This document shows positions 15,849-22,551 of a stretch of DNA of 47,611 nucleotides, piece after piece. Position 1 is the stretch's first letter. Each line of letters opens with the position of its first letter. The notes below the pieces were generated by a model that saw only the letters and a program-made list of their open reading frames with translations, did no database searches and was not told where the DNA came from. Source of the stretch: Paracoccaceae bacterium (lineage in GTDB: Bacteria; Pseudomonadota; Alphaproteobacteria; Rhodobacterales; Rhodobacteraceae); the NCBI GenBank assembly GCA_902602765.1, contig CACKSH010000012.1, positions 1 to 47,611 on the forward strand, written 5' to 3'. Made by a program: the position numbers and the translations under genes.

Positions 15849-16169
15849 ATGTATTCAAAAAGTGTAGTTTATAAGTTCACATCGTTTACGTCAGCAAAAA
15901 TAGCAGCAGGCCATTGTACAGAATATTTGAGTAAATATGTGGTGAAATTAGAAATGTCGAGTTTAACAATAACTGTAAGTAAGGAAAGTGAAGTAAGTAT
16001 TTCAGCAAATTTTGACGATATAAATTTGTTAAAAAAATTTGATAACATAATAAGTACTCTCGTGAGCGAGCTCAGGGATGCATTTGATTTTCGAGAGAAA
16101 AATAAATCTTCCGTCTGTGTATTCAATTATCAAAAAGAAACGGCAGTCGATACTGTCAAATTGAACTAA
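15849..16169 (+). CDS. Unknown protein encoded behind GAF protein
   Basis: A 106-residue protein starting 2 nt after the stop of the GAF gene (TAATAATG), so almost certainly translated with it. Predicted pattern is strand-helix-strand (VVYKFTSFTSAKIAAGHCTE, VKLEMSSLTITVSKESEVSI) with a helical centre and a short C-terminal strand. No signal peptide and no motif I can name. Its tight linkage suggests it is a partner or output protein of the GAF sensor. The next gene begins 15 nt downstream. Confidence 0.6.
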   Translation: MYSKSVVYKFTSFTSAKIAAGHCTEYLSKYVVKLEMSSLTITVSKESEVSISANFDDINLLKKFDNIISTLVSELRDAFDFREKNKSSVCVFNYQKETAVDTVKLN

Positions 16170-16184
16170 GTAGCTAGGAATTAT

Positions 16185-16616
16185 ATGGTAGATCAGATAA
16201 AAGTTACTGGAAATTGCCATTGTGGAAAGATCCAAGTTTCAGGAAAAGTTTCTGAAGATATGGTAATCGCTTGTCATTGCACCGATTGCCAGCAGTTTAG
16301 CGGTGCTCCATTTAGACCAGTGGCTATTATTAAAAATGAAGATATAAATATCGACGGCGAGGTAACTGAATACACAAAGATTGCAGACAGTGGTAACGAA
16401 CGAGTTCAGGGATTTTGCGGTAATTGCGGTTGTCAAATTTATGCTAGAGCAACTGATAAATCAGTTTTCAACGTTAGAACGGGCTTCTTAGATCAGCACC
16501 ACACACTTACTCCAAAAAAGCACATTTTTGGACAATCAAAAGTTGCGTGGATTGAAACTATTTCTGAGGCCAAATGGCATGTAGCCGGTCCTGAGAGCAA
16601 CGAAATGAAGCCTTAA
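16185..16616 (+). CDS. GFA/CENP-V-domain zinc protein
   Basis: A 143-residue GFA protein with every zinc motif in place: GNCHCGKIQVSGKV (first pair), ACHCTDCQQFSGAPFR (second set) and GFCGNCGCQIYARA (third pair), followed by the family's VRTGFLDQ loop and a C-terminal strand ending KVAWIETISEAKW. This is the regular length for the family, so a complete and functional copy. Glutathione-dependent formaldehyde activation has been proposed for a few members only. Third gene of the GAF operon; a frameshifted secreted-protein gene follows. Confidence 0.88.
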   Translation: MVDQIKVTGNCHCGKIQVSGKVSEDMVIACHCTDCQQFSGAPFRPVAIIKNEDINIDGEVTEYTKIADSGNERVQGFCGNCGCQIYARATDKSVFNVRTGFLDQHHTLTPKKHIFGQSKVAWIETISEAKWHVAGPESNEMKP

Positions 16617-16652
16617 TTTTTAATCTTAGTAATGGTCTTAAAAGAGAAATAG

Positions 16653-16926
16653 ATGATGAAAAAATTGATGCCCTTATTGTCAGTTCTGGTTTGGACGAGT
16701 TCAGCTATGGCAAGCGACTATCACACTCTATCAAAAAGACTGCGATGAGATGAAGAATGGCATACCTTATCTAATTACAATGGCTGACCAAAATTGGAGA
16801 GTACTAGAGACTAATCATGAGATAATACCTGATCAACTTGAACATGTAGAAAAGAATAAATGGTCAATAGATGTGGCCACAAATTATACAACTATCTATG
16901 AAGCGTTTTGCGATAAGAAAGAATAG
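16653..16926 (+). pseudogene. Frameshifted gene for a secreted protein
   Basis: From ATG 16653 or 16656 the frame encodes a signal peptide, MMKKLMPLLSVLVWTSSAMA, then SDYHTLSKRLR and a TGA. One base over, the next frame continues LYQKDCDEMKNGIPYLITMA and runs to TAG 16924-16926 through NWRVLETNHEI and YEAFCDKKE. The switch lies near 16720-16730, around an AAAAA run. Joined, they give a periplasmic protein of about 88 residues with two cysteines. A single one-base insertion (or two-base deletion) explains it; a sequencing error at the A run is also possible. Confidence 0.65.
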
Positions 16927-16979
16927 CCGGTAATTGGCTAAAACAGTCTTAAAGCCTTTGTTAAAAAAAAGGAAACTGC

Positions 16980-17597
16980 TTGGGCTATAAATTATATTAC
17001 GCAGAGGGAACCGCATCGATGGGTGTGCGAGTACTTCTAGAAGAAATCGGCGCTCCTTACGAACTCATATCGACAACGACCATCCGAGGCAAACCACGAC
17101 CACCGGCGCAATTAAGAATTAATCCAAATGGATGGGTACCAGTACTTATTTGGGACGATGGGGCAATGTATGAGTGCGCAGCTATAACAATATTTCTATG
17201 TGATCGTCATCAAGACGCAAAGTTAGCTCCAGCGCCCAATTCACCATTGCGTAGTCTTTTTCTCCAGACGCTCGTTTACTTCTCTAGTTCAATTCAAACT
17301 GCATTTCAGCAGGATTATCACCCATATCGATTTGCGGATAAGATAGAAGATGAGCCAGGAGCAAAAAGACGTGGGCAAAAAAGGTTAATGGAGACTTTGC
17401 AGATAATCGATGACCAAATTGGAGAGAATAAATGGATTCTAGGTGAGTGTTTTAGCGCAGCCGATATATATTTATATATGCTTACAACTTGGCTTAAACC
17501 ATCGCGAGAGCATCCAGAACTAAGTAACTTCCCTAATGTGCAGCGGATCGCCAAACAAACAGGGGTTCGACCTAGCATTAAATTAGTTTATGGATAG
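16980..17597 (+). CDS. Glutathione S-transferase family protein
   Basis: A 205-residue GST. N-terminal domain: YKLYYAEGTASMGVRVLLEE, with the Ser/Tyr-type start, then NPNGWVPVLIWDDGAMYECA, giving the cis-Pro and the Glu-Cys pair that replaces the usual Glu-Ser. The C-terminal helical domain contains GENKWILGECFSAADIYLYM, the family's N-capping box. TTG start, with AAGGAAA about six nt upstream. Resembles bacterial beta/theta-like GSTs of unknown substrate. Separate from the other GST at 13496 in sequence. Confidence 0.85.
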   Translation: MGYKLYYAEGTASMGVRVLLEEIGAPYELISTTTIRGKPRPPAQLRINPNGWVPVLIWDDGAMYECAAITIFLCDRHQDAKLAPAPNSPLRSLFLQTLVYFSSSIQTAFQQDYHPYRFADKIEDEPGAKRRGQKRLMETLQIIDDQIGENKWILGECFSAADIYLYMLTTWLKPSREHPELSNFPNVQRIAKQTGVRPSIKLVYG

Positions 17598-17621
17598 CCT
17601 TTAAGAATTTATCCAATTTTA

Positions 17622-17639
17622 TTACGCTTGTCAGCGTAA
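17622..17639. terminator. Hairpin between convergent genes
   Basis: TTACGCT-TGTC-AGCGTAA, a perfect 7-bp stem with a tetraloop, between the end of the GST gene and the end of the minus-strand microprotein gene. Neither side has a clean U-tract, so termination efficiency is uncertain. Confidence 0.35.
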
Positions 17640-17643
17640 ATGA

Positions 17644-17781
17644 CTATGAGTTTATAAGAAAGTGGTAGGTCAATAGCCCAAAAACGATACCTTTTAAAAA
17701 CCCGATCCATGCTACCGTATAATCGCTGATACCAAGTTTTGATTTAAACCATTCAATTTGTCTCTTGTGCATTGCGATCAT
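17644..17781 (-). CDS. Small membrane protein, 45 residues
   Basis: ATG at 17781-17779 follows AAAGGAAA closely. The product has an amphipathic N-terminal part (MHKRQIEWFKSKLGIS) and a hydrophobic helix (TVAWIGFLKGIVFGLLTYHF) ending LINS. It sits 27 nt downstream of another short minus-strand frame, so the two probably share a transcript. The good SD makes it more likely real than most frames of this size. Unknown function. Confidence 0.65.
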   Translation of the reverse strand: MIAMHKRQIEWFKSKLGISDYTVAWIGFLKGIVFGLLTYHFLINS

Positions 17782-17808
17782 AAATTTTCCTTTCCTAGCA
17801 TTTAACTA

Positions 17809-18024
17809 TCAACCTAGCACGAAAGCATACATCATAGGGACAGGAACTTCTGTACAAAGATCTTGAGGGTTTAAAGCAGTTGATGGCTTATCAAGACTCA
17901 TAGCAGCTAAATCTTTTGGTCGAAGCTCACACTCTTCTATCGTGTCGAAGTGATTTATCTCTTTATATTGTACTGGCTCATTCCAACCAGAAACTAAAAA
18001 AACGATAAATAGTGTCCATATAAT
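17809..18024 (-). CDS. Secreted protein with non-standard start codon
   Basis: The frame encodes IWTLFIVFLVSGWNEP, a signal-peptide-like segment, then YKEINHFDTIEECELRPKDL and a tail with DLCTEVPVPMMYAFVLG. Two cysteines and normal amino-acid use argue for a real periplasmic protein of about 70 residues. There is no in-frame ATG, GTG or TTG at the right place; AGGA lies a few nt before ATT (18024-18022) and ATA (18021-18019). Either one is a rare start, or the start codon has mutated. The coordinates use ATT. Confidence 0.4.
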   Translation of the reverse strand: MIWTLFIVFLVSGWNEPVQYKEINHFDTIEECELRPKDLAAMSLDKPSTALNPQDLCTEVPVPMMYAFVLG

Positions 18025-18140
18025 TTTATTCCTATCTTAATTAAAATTCTATATTGGGTATATATTCAAAACAGGTAACATAGTTGACCGAAATCTTAAT
18101 AGTAAAGTTTTACTAACGCATTTATTGAGCCGAGCTATTT

Positions 18141-18149
18141 TGCTATAAT
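18141..18149 (+). promoter_or_regulatory. Extended -10 promoter, leaderless start likely
   Basis: TGC-TATAAT is a perfect extended -10 element. The expected start of transcription, seven nt after the hexamer, falls on the A of the ATG at 18156, so the mRNA would have no leader. No ribosome binding site is present upstream of that ATG, which agrees. Confidence 0.5.
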
Positions 18150-18155
18150 ATTTTA

Positions 18156-18620
18156 ATGACCAAACTATTCCCCATAATAATTTTTTGCCTTTTGGCTAAT
18201 CACTGTAATGCCAATGAAAATCAGACGCTCAAACTTTTGATTGAAAATCGGTCCTGTAACGGCTGTAATTTATCTAAATTGAACCTTGGTTGGTATAACC
18301 TTTTCAAAGTTGACTTGAGCGAGGCAGACCTAAGCGAGAGTTATCTGGTTAATGTTGATCTAAGCAATGCAAACCTTTCAAGCAGCGATTTGAGCAACAC
18401 TTATATGAATGGGGCAAATCTCTCAGACGCCACGCTTGTAAAAACTAATTTAAGCGGTGCAGAATTAGAGCTAGCAGATTTTAGCCAAGCACTTTTTGTT
18501 GATGTTAATCTAGTTGATGCCTATCTTCTTCATGCTTCTATATCTGAAGAACAGCTAAATAATGCTCAATTATGTAAAACTGTTCTTCCTGATGCCAGCA
18601 CAAGTAACAGAGATTGCTAG
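18156..18620 (+). CDS. Secreted pentapeptide-repeat protein
   Basis: A 154-residue periplasmic protein. Signal peptide LFPIIIFCLLANHCNA is followed by CNGCNLSKLNL, and then about 14 tandem A(D/N)LXX pentapeptides (for example KVDLSEADLSESYLVNVDLS, SNTYMNGANLSDATLVKTNL), which fold as a right-handed quadrilateral beta helix. The domain ends with paired cysteines (QLCKTVL, NRDC) that may clip the last coil. Many bacterial genomes carry such secreted copies without known function; there is no sign of the gyrase-inhibiting type. It lacks an SD and probably starts translation leaderless. Confidence 0.85.
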   Translation: MTKLFPIIIFCLLANHCNANENQTLKLLIENRSCNGCNLSKLNLGWYNLFKVDLSEADLSESYLVNVDLSNANLSSSDLSNTYMNGANLSDATLVKTNLSGAELELADFSQALFVDVNLVDAYLLHASISEEQLNNAQLCKTVLPDASTSNRDC

Positions 18621-18660
18621 TACTGAAGTTATCGCTAGCAGCAGTTTTAAAAGAATACCT

Positions 18661-19044
18661 TTACGCGTAGAGAATATTTCCCGCTTCAACCCAGGCTCCT
18701 GATCCACCCTCTAAATTACTCACATCATTAAAGCCCATGTCCGCTAATGTTTTTGTTGCCAAGGCACCTTGTCCGCCTGCTCCACAATAAACTATTATTT
18801 TACTATCAGATTTTACATCTATTTTTTTGAAGGGGTTATCTGCTCTTTGATCAAAATAAAACTCTAGAAAACCACGGTTGGCATGTATCGCATTTTTTAT
18901 CATACCACTTTCTTCAACAGCCTCTTTTGATTGCACATCTACAAGTATAAGCTTCGGGTCATCTATTATAGATTGTAGCTCTTCTATTGAAACGGTATTT
19001 ATTTGATTGTTTGCTTCGTTAATTAATTCTGGAAAACTTTTCAT
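18661..19044 (-). CDS. Rhodanese-like sulfurtransferase domain protein
   Basis: A 127-residue single rhodanese domain. The active-site loop is IIVYCGAGGQGALATKTLAD, with the catalytic Cys in Y-C-G-A-G-G-Q, and the flanking LILVDVQSKEAVEESGMIKN and GFNDVSNLEGGSGAWVEAGN blocks are typical. It would carry a persulfide for sulfur transfer, or serve as a cyanide or thiosulfate-handling protein. A good SD (GAGGAG) precedes the ATG. It is convergent with the pentapeptide gene and stands alone. Cytoplasmic. Confidence 0.88.
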   Translation of the reverse strand: MKSFPELINEANNQINTVSIEELQSIIDDPKLILVDVQSKEAVEESGMIKNAIHANRGFLEFYFDQRADNPFKKIDVKSDSKIIVYCGAGGQGALATKTLADMGFNDVSNLEGGSGAWVEAGNILYA

Positions 19045-19251
19045 TATTTACTCCTCTTTATGAAGCTATTGTATGTATGGGTAGTCATGTAAATAGTTAT
19101 CCGTATTAAAATTCCAACCTATTTTTTTTATTTACCCATGCCATATAGTATGGCCTTTGTAAGTACTTTGTACCATTTTTAAATTAATTGGCTCCAGTTG
19201 CATACTTCGCGCCATGTTTAAAGGCATTTAAATTAAATCTGACAAGGAATT

Positions 19252-19277
19252 AAAAAAACCCCCTCGCAAGCGAGGGG
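19252..19277 (-). terminator. Strong minus-strand intrinsic terminator
   Basis: On the minus strand: CCCCTCG-CTTG-CGAGGGG, then G and seven T. This is an excellent rho-independent terminator. No protein gene ends into it from the right, so it implies an unidentified minus-strand transcript over roughly 19280-19650. Confidence 0.7.
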
Positions 19278-19682
19278 AAATAAAATAAGGGAGCTTTAAA
19301 TGAATAGTTCTTTCAATTATATTAACGGCCAATAAGCCAGAATGTTTATACACAACGGCAAACAAAATTCGACTTTCTCAAAAATCTGCGACAATTTATG
19401 CGTTGAAGCAACAAATTTCAAAGCTAGCTGTTTTTTATGCAGGGATGTGACGGATCAGTTTGTAACCTCCCAGTTTGACTGATCCACAATTAATTACCAA
19501 CACACTTATGGATCAGTTTAACCCCATTAACTGATCCACCCTGTATTAAGTGGTTTTCAAAACTATAAACTATTCAAAGTTAATAACGTTTTGTAATGAA
19601 GTGATTTCATCTTCTAATTGAAACAAAATTGAAAAGTACGTAGGTTTTGGGCTCTGGCTAATTTAAAGAAAAGGTAGGGGTT
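19278..19682. other. Structured non-coding stretch with two related hairpins
   Basis: No protein gene is seen. Four copies of GGATCAGT or its complement (19452-19459, 19478-19485, 19510-19517, 19530-19537) form two successive stem-loops of 8 and 9 bp. Read on the plus strand, the loops expose CCTCCC (19466-19471) and ACCCC (19521-19525); read on the minus strand they expose GGGAGG and GGGG, with the terminator at 19252-19277 downstream. A non-coding RNA on either strand would explain the structure. Confidence 0.5.
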
Positions 19683-19757
19683 ATGATGCGCGTAATATCA
19701 ATATTTTTTATGATGTTTTTGTCGGGATGTAGCATTCCATTCGTTCCATTTTTTTAG
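19683..19757 (+). CDS. Very short lipoprotein, 24 residues
   Basis: ATG-ATG at 19683 or 19686, preceded by AAAGG and GGGG. The peptide has a hydrophobic stretch and a lipobox, FMMFLSGC, then only SIPFVPFF. Acylated peptides this short, ending in I/V-P-F/L residues, occur in Rhodobacterales, as I recall, and resemble entericidin-like lipopeptides. A frame of this size is weak evidence alone, but a lipobox at exactly the right place is supportive. Confidence 0.45.
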   Translation: MMRVISIFFMMFLSGCSIPFVPFF

Positions 19758-19862
19758 CAAAGCGAACAAAAAATTGGCAACGAAAGTCTATCGACATTTT
19801 TACTGTTGTCACGAAGCCGCATTTTTGATTTCCTCAGATTAGCTGGATAAGGAGTTTTTAAA

Positions 19863-20156
19863 ATGACAAAGTATGCAATCCATACAAAATGGGAGTGGCC
19901 TGACGGCGTTCCCAGTGCAGATACTATGCAAGGTTGGCATCGTGAGTTTAGGAGCCAAACAAAGGCAGAAGATATCATTTGGTTTCAAATAGATGCCAAT
20001 ACACACCAGTCAGTTATTATATTTTCCTCTGAGGAAGATGCTAAAGCAGAACAAGAAATGCGCCAAAAGCAACGTGCACAGTCAATTAATGAAACTGGAC
20101 ATACAATGGTTGAAGAAACAACGGGTCCAGTTTTATCCATAATGTCTGAAGCTTAG
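19863..20156 (+). CDS. Small alpha/beta-barrel-like protein
   Basis: A 97-residue cytoplasmic protein with AAGGAG upstream of its ATG. KYAIHTKWEWPDG is the first strand, followed by a helix with MQGWHREFRSQTKAEDI, the strand IIWFQIDANTHQSVIIFSS, a charged helix (EEDAKAEQEMRQKQRAQS) and a last strand ending GPVLSIMSEA. This is the familiar single ferredoxin-like layout of the window. No active site can be pointed to. The next gene starts 1 nt after its stop. Confidence 0.6.
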   Translation: MTKYAIHTKWEWPDGVPSADTMQGWHREFRSQTKAEDIIWFQIDANTHQSVIIFSSEEDAKAEQEMRQKQRAQSINETGHTMVEETTGPVLSIMSEA

Positions 20157-20157
20157 C

Positions 20158-20511
20158 TTGCGAGTTTTAGTTATAATTATATTTTTGACGCTGGCGTCCC
20201 AGGCAAAGTCAGACGGACTTTTCTCTTGGCTATTCAGCTCTGGTCAAGAAATTAAGGCTGAAATTACTTTAGTAAACAAGTGCGAACTTGAAGCTCGATA
20301 TTTTATTGTGCGAGATCTTGCAACTGGCAAGAGTGCCGCATTCAAAAATGGAGTAGCCAAACTGAAAACAAAAGTAAATTCATCTTTACAACTGCAACTC
20401 TCACCATCCGTAAAGCATGTTATTTTTGAAGGTAACGCTGTCTCTGCAAAAAAGAAAATGAAGCTCATTGCGGACTGCTCGGAACGTAAACTTAAGGGAA
20501 TTACCGACTAA
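20158..20511 (+). CDS. Secreted protein of unknown function
   Basis: Starts at TTG 20158, one nt after the stop of the preceding gene, so probably coupled to it. The 117-residue product has a signal peptide (LVIIIFLTLASQAKS, cleavage before DG) and a beta-rich mature part (AEITLVNKCELEARYFIVRD, HVIFEGNAVSAKKKMKLIAD) with cysteines at KCEL and DCSER that could pair. The strand pattern suggests a small immunoglobulin-like or sandwich domain. No known family recognised. Confidence 0.6.
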   Translation: MRVLVIIIFLTLASQAKSDGLFSWLFSSGQEIKAEITLVNKCELEARYFIVRDLATGKSAAFKNGVAKLKTKVNSSLQLQLSPSVKHVIFEGNAVSAKKKMKLIADCSERKLKGITD

Positions 20512-20570
20512 TGATCACCCTCTCAAGAAACTCGAACTATTGGGTATTAAATATTTAAAGGAGAAAAATT

Positions 20571-20834
20571 ATGAATGTATTTATTCGTGGAACTATAGCG
20601 ACTGGCGCGCATGTCCTGCATGAGAAAATTAAACAGGATATAAAAGCCGGTGCCGGTGAATTTTTAACTGAATGGAGGTTTGCCGAAGTAAGTGAAAAAG
20701 AGTTTATGGCTTGTATGAATGTTACCGACATGGAAGCAATGGGAGCATTTATGAGTAGCCCAGAAGAATTACAGTGGGACAAAGATAACGGATGCGAATA
20801 CACAGTTTATGGCATGGAAGAAATGACAGAGTAA
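20571..20834 (+). CDS. Small alpha/beta-barrel-like protein
   Basis: An 87-residue protein with AAAGGAG eight nt before the ATG. First strand NVFIRGTIATGAHV, a helix (LHEKIKQDIKAGAGEFL), a strand (EWRFAEVSEKEFMACMNVTD), a helix (MEAMGAFMSSPEELQWDKDN) and the final strand EYTVYGMEEM make a ferredoxin-like fold likely. The 'C-M-N-V-T-D-M-E-A-M' stretch resembles the step found in NIPSNAP/DUF-type barrels. Unknown function. No recognisable paralogue in this window. Confidence 0.6.
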   Translation: MNVFIRGTIATGAHVLHEKIKQDIKAGAGEFLTEWRFAEVSEKEFMACMNVTDMEAMGAFMSSPEELQWDKDNGCEYTVYGMEEMTE

Positions 20835-21081
20835 AACCTCAACATATGGGGCAACGGCCATGCAAGTCTATGCACTTAAAAAACAAAAAAGGACGAAGCT
20901 TCTACCCCTAGGTCTTTGTGGCGGTAAATTTAGATTAGAAGTTGTTGGCTAATATTTGGTTAGCACGCACGTTTATTTGTGATTAATTTTAGTAGGGCTA
21001 ATTACTACTACTTAATTTTACTTACTTTATTTAAATTTCCTGAAATACTAATTGAAGCTCTTCAATTTGAGGACAGAAAAA

Positions 21082-21411
21082 ATGACTTTATCGGCAATTG
21101 AAAGACTTAATAAATGGGAAAAAGCCTTCTCGACAGGAAACACCTCTGAAGTAGACGAAATGCTTGCTGAAGATTATGTATTTGAAACTACAGACGGGAA
21201 CCATGAGACTAAAAATGAAGTTTTGAGTTGGGTTTCTGAAGGTGGCCAGTCCATTGGTGACTTTAAAGTTTACCATGAGGATGAGAGCATAATTTGCGGC
21301 CGGCACTCATATAAGCAAGACGGCGAACCTGAATGGGAGGTTATGTTTTTTGCAAGATTTGAAAATAATAAGTGTAAGTTTTGGAAGCTGCACGGCGGCG
21401 TAAAAAATTAA
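21082..21411 (+). CDS. SnoaL-like / NTF2-fold protein
   Basis: A 109-residue protein from ATG 21082, with GAGGA eight nt upstream; the longer frame from 21052 has no SD. RLNKWEKAFSTGNTSEVDEM, LAEDYVFETTDGNHETKNEV, then YHEDESIICGRHSYKQDG and EVMFFARFENNKCKFWKLHG follow the helix-helix-strand order of SnoaL/DUF4440 proteins, ending in the long antiparallel strands. Such domains act as small hydrolases, isomerases or ligand pockets; here no catalytic Asp/His pair is clear. Monocistronic. Confidence 0.72.
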   Translation: MTLSAIERLNKWEKAFSTGNTSEVDEMLAEDYVFETTDGNHETKNEVLSWVSEGGQSIGDFKVYHEDESIICGRHSYKQDGEPEWEVMFFARFENNKCKFWKLHGGVKN

Positions 21412-21453
21412 ACACGGACCAACCCACTACTTATTTCTCGCAGCTAGATAGGA

Positions 21454-21672
21454 CTAAGTTCGATTATATCCACGATCTAGATTAGCGTCGGTCCCACAGA
21501 CATCTCCCGTGCAACATTCAAATATATTTGATTTGCAAACAGCACAAGCTTCATGTCCATGAACCACTATTGTGTTAAGTGGTGCTGAGCACCTAGGACA
21601 TCTCTGAATGTGTTGGTTTAATGGATGCTGGTGGTTGTCCAAATTTATTTCCGTTCGCCAATCTAATTTCAA
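21454..21672 (-). CDS. Small zinc-ribbon-like protein
   Basis: A 72-residue protein with a zinc-ribbon pattern: CPRC at residues 25-28, a strand-turn (SAPLNTIVVHGHEACAVC), and then CCTGDVC. The C-P-x-C ... C-x-V-C set is the ribbon; the extra CC-x4-C tail is unusual. TTG start with AGGG six nt upstream; an upstream stop codon in frame rules out a much longer form. I recall similar short HGHxxCAVC proteins in Rhodobacterales. It lies about 100 nt downstream of the very Cys-rich peptide gene on the same strand, so the two may share metal handling, which is inference. Confidence 0.65.
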   Translation of the reverse strand: MKLDWRTEINLDNHQHPLNQHIQRCPRCSAPLNTIVVHGHEACAVCKSNIFECCTGDVCGTDANLDRGYNRT

Positions 21673-21773
21673 ATATTGCCCTGTAATAAATATCGATCAG
21701 CCATTCCAAAGTGAAAATCCAAGAAATTGCTCGCGAAATTTTCCGACTCAGAAACCATAAATGATTGAAATTC

Positions 21774-21926
21774 TTAATTACAAAGACAATGCTCAGAGTC
21801 AGTCGTACAATCTGTCTCACAACAATCGCAGCTTACACAGTTATCGACGTTACCACAGTCGCAACTGCTACAGTTACAGTCACGACTACAACAATCACAG
21901 TGATTATATTCTTTATCTAAATCCAT
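21774..21926 (-). CDS. Cysteine-rich 50-residue peptide, metallothionein-like
   Basis: An ATG-to-TAA frame encoding 50 residues, 14 of them Cys (positions 10, 12, 13, 17, 19, 22, 24, 30, 33, 35, 36, 40, 47, 49), arranged as C-x-C-C, C-x-C, C-x-x-C-x-C and C-x-x-C-x-C-C clusters with many Asp and Ser. No hydrophobic segment, so no signal peptide. Such clustering is characteristic of metallothioneins, which bind Zn, Cu or Cd in thiolate clusters, although it does not match the bacterial SmtA pattern I know. An in-frame stop lies three codons before the ATG. There is no ribosome binding site at normal distance (AAGGG is 18 nt away), the main reservation. Confidence 0.6.
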   Translation of the reverse strand: MDLDKEYNHCDCCSRDCNCSSCDCGNVDNCVSCDCCETDCTTDSEHCLCN

Positions 21927-22060
21927 GTTGTATAGTTACACAGGCCCTTACATCCGTCAAATAAAATATGCCACTATAGTATCTACCCTTCCGTGGGGTT
22001 ATATGTTTACAAATATGCGAAAATCAAATTTGATATTTGCATAACGATAAGGAGAAAATA

Positions 22061-22333
22061 ATGTTTGTATCTTTTACCGATTGGGAATTTGATGGAAATG
22101 TAGATAATGCAGTAGAAGCGGCTAAAGGTTTTTGGCCTGAAATGAAAAAGCATGGTGCAGTAAACATGCGTGCGACGGTCACTGGGGAAAAAACAATAAG
22201 AACCATGACGGTCTGGAGCAGTAAAGAACAGATTGAAGCAGCGATAGATGACATTAGAGCAGCAGCTAGCTCGGCAGTAGGCATGACTGTAACAGGCGGA
22301 ATGATGGGTGAGCTGGCAGTCGAGCTTGACTAA
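22061..22333 (+). CDS. Small alpha/beta-barrel-like protein (paralogue of the gene at 35335)
   Basis: A 90-residue protein starting MFVSFTDWEFDGNVDNAVE, with AAGGAG seven nt upstream. A long helix (AAKGFWPEMKKHGAVN), a strand pair (RATVTGEKTIRTMTVWSSK), a helix (EQIEAAIDDIRAAASSAV) and a last strand (GELAVELD) make up the fold. It is identical to the gene at 35335 at about 61 of 90 positions, including the first 16 residues and the last four, and the lengths are equal. A recent duplication within this genome. Function unknown; the 'EKTIRTMTVWSS' strand is the usual dimer interface of barrel proteins. Confidence 0.72.
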   Translation: MFVSFTDWEFDGNVDNAVEAAKGFWPEMKKHGAVNMRATVTGEKTIRTMTVWSSKEQIEAAIDDIRAAASSAVGMTVTGGMMGELAVELD

Positions 22334-22343
22334 TTGATCGGTT

Positions 22344-22361
22344 GGGCGTTTAGCCCCGCCC
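22344..22361 (+). terminator. GC-rich hairpin after small barrel gene
   Basis: GGGCG (22344-22348) pairs with CGCCC (22357-22361) around an eight-nt loop, 10 nt after the stop codon. There is no U-tract, so it may only stabilise the mRNA end. Confidence 0.35.
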
Positions 22362-22551
22362 TGCTGCCTTCTTGCGAAACGCTATAGCCCGCTACTAAAC
22401 TTTTACCGTGGTATTTAAACTGCGCGGTAGATAGACATTATAAATTAACAACATTTATATGAACACAGCTAGCATGCGTTTTTCTATCTTAACAAATTTA
22501 TGATTAAAGGGTTTCGACCGCCAACTAATTCTCAGTAAGATTTTTCTAGCA

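Noticed and set aside
21593-21820. 75-codon minus-strand frame overlapping the zinc-ribbon gene
   Set aside because: It overlaps the zinc-ribbon and Cys-rich genes out of frame and has no ribosome binding site or domain pattern.
21761-21964. Plus-strand frame rich in Ser, His, Tyr and Asn
   Set aside because: It is the complement of the Cys-rich peptide gene: Cys codons read backwards give Thr, Gln, Ser and Tyr-type codons, so the odd composition is a by-product.
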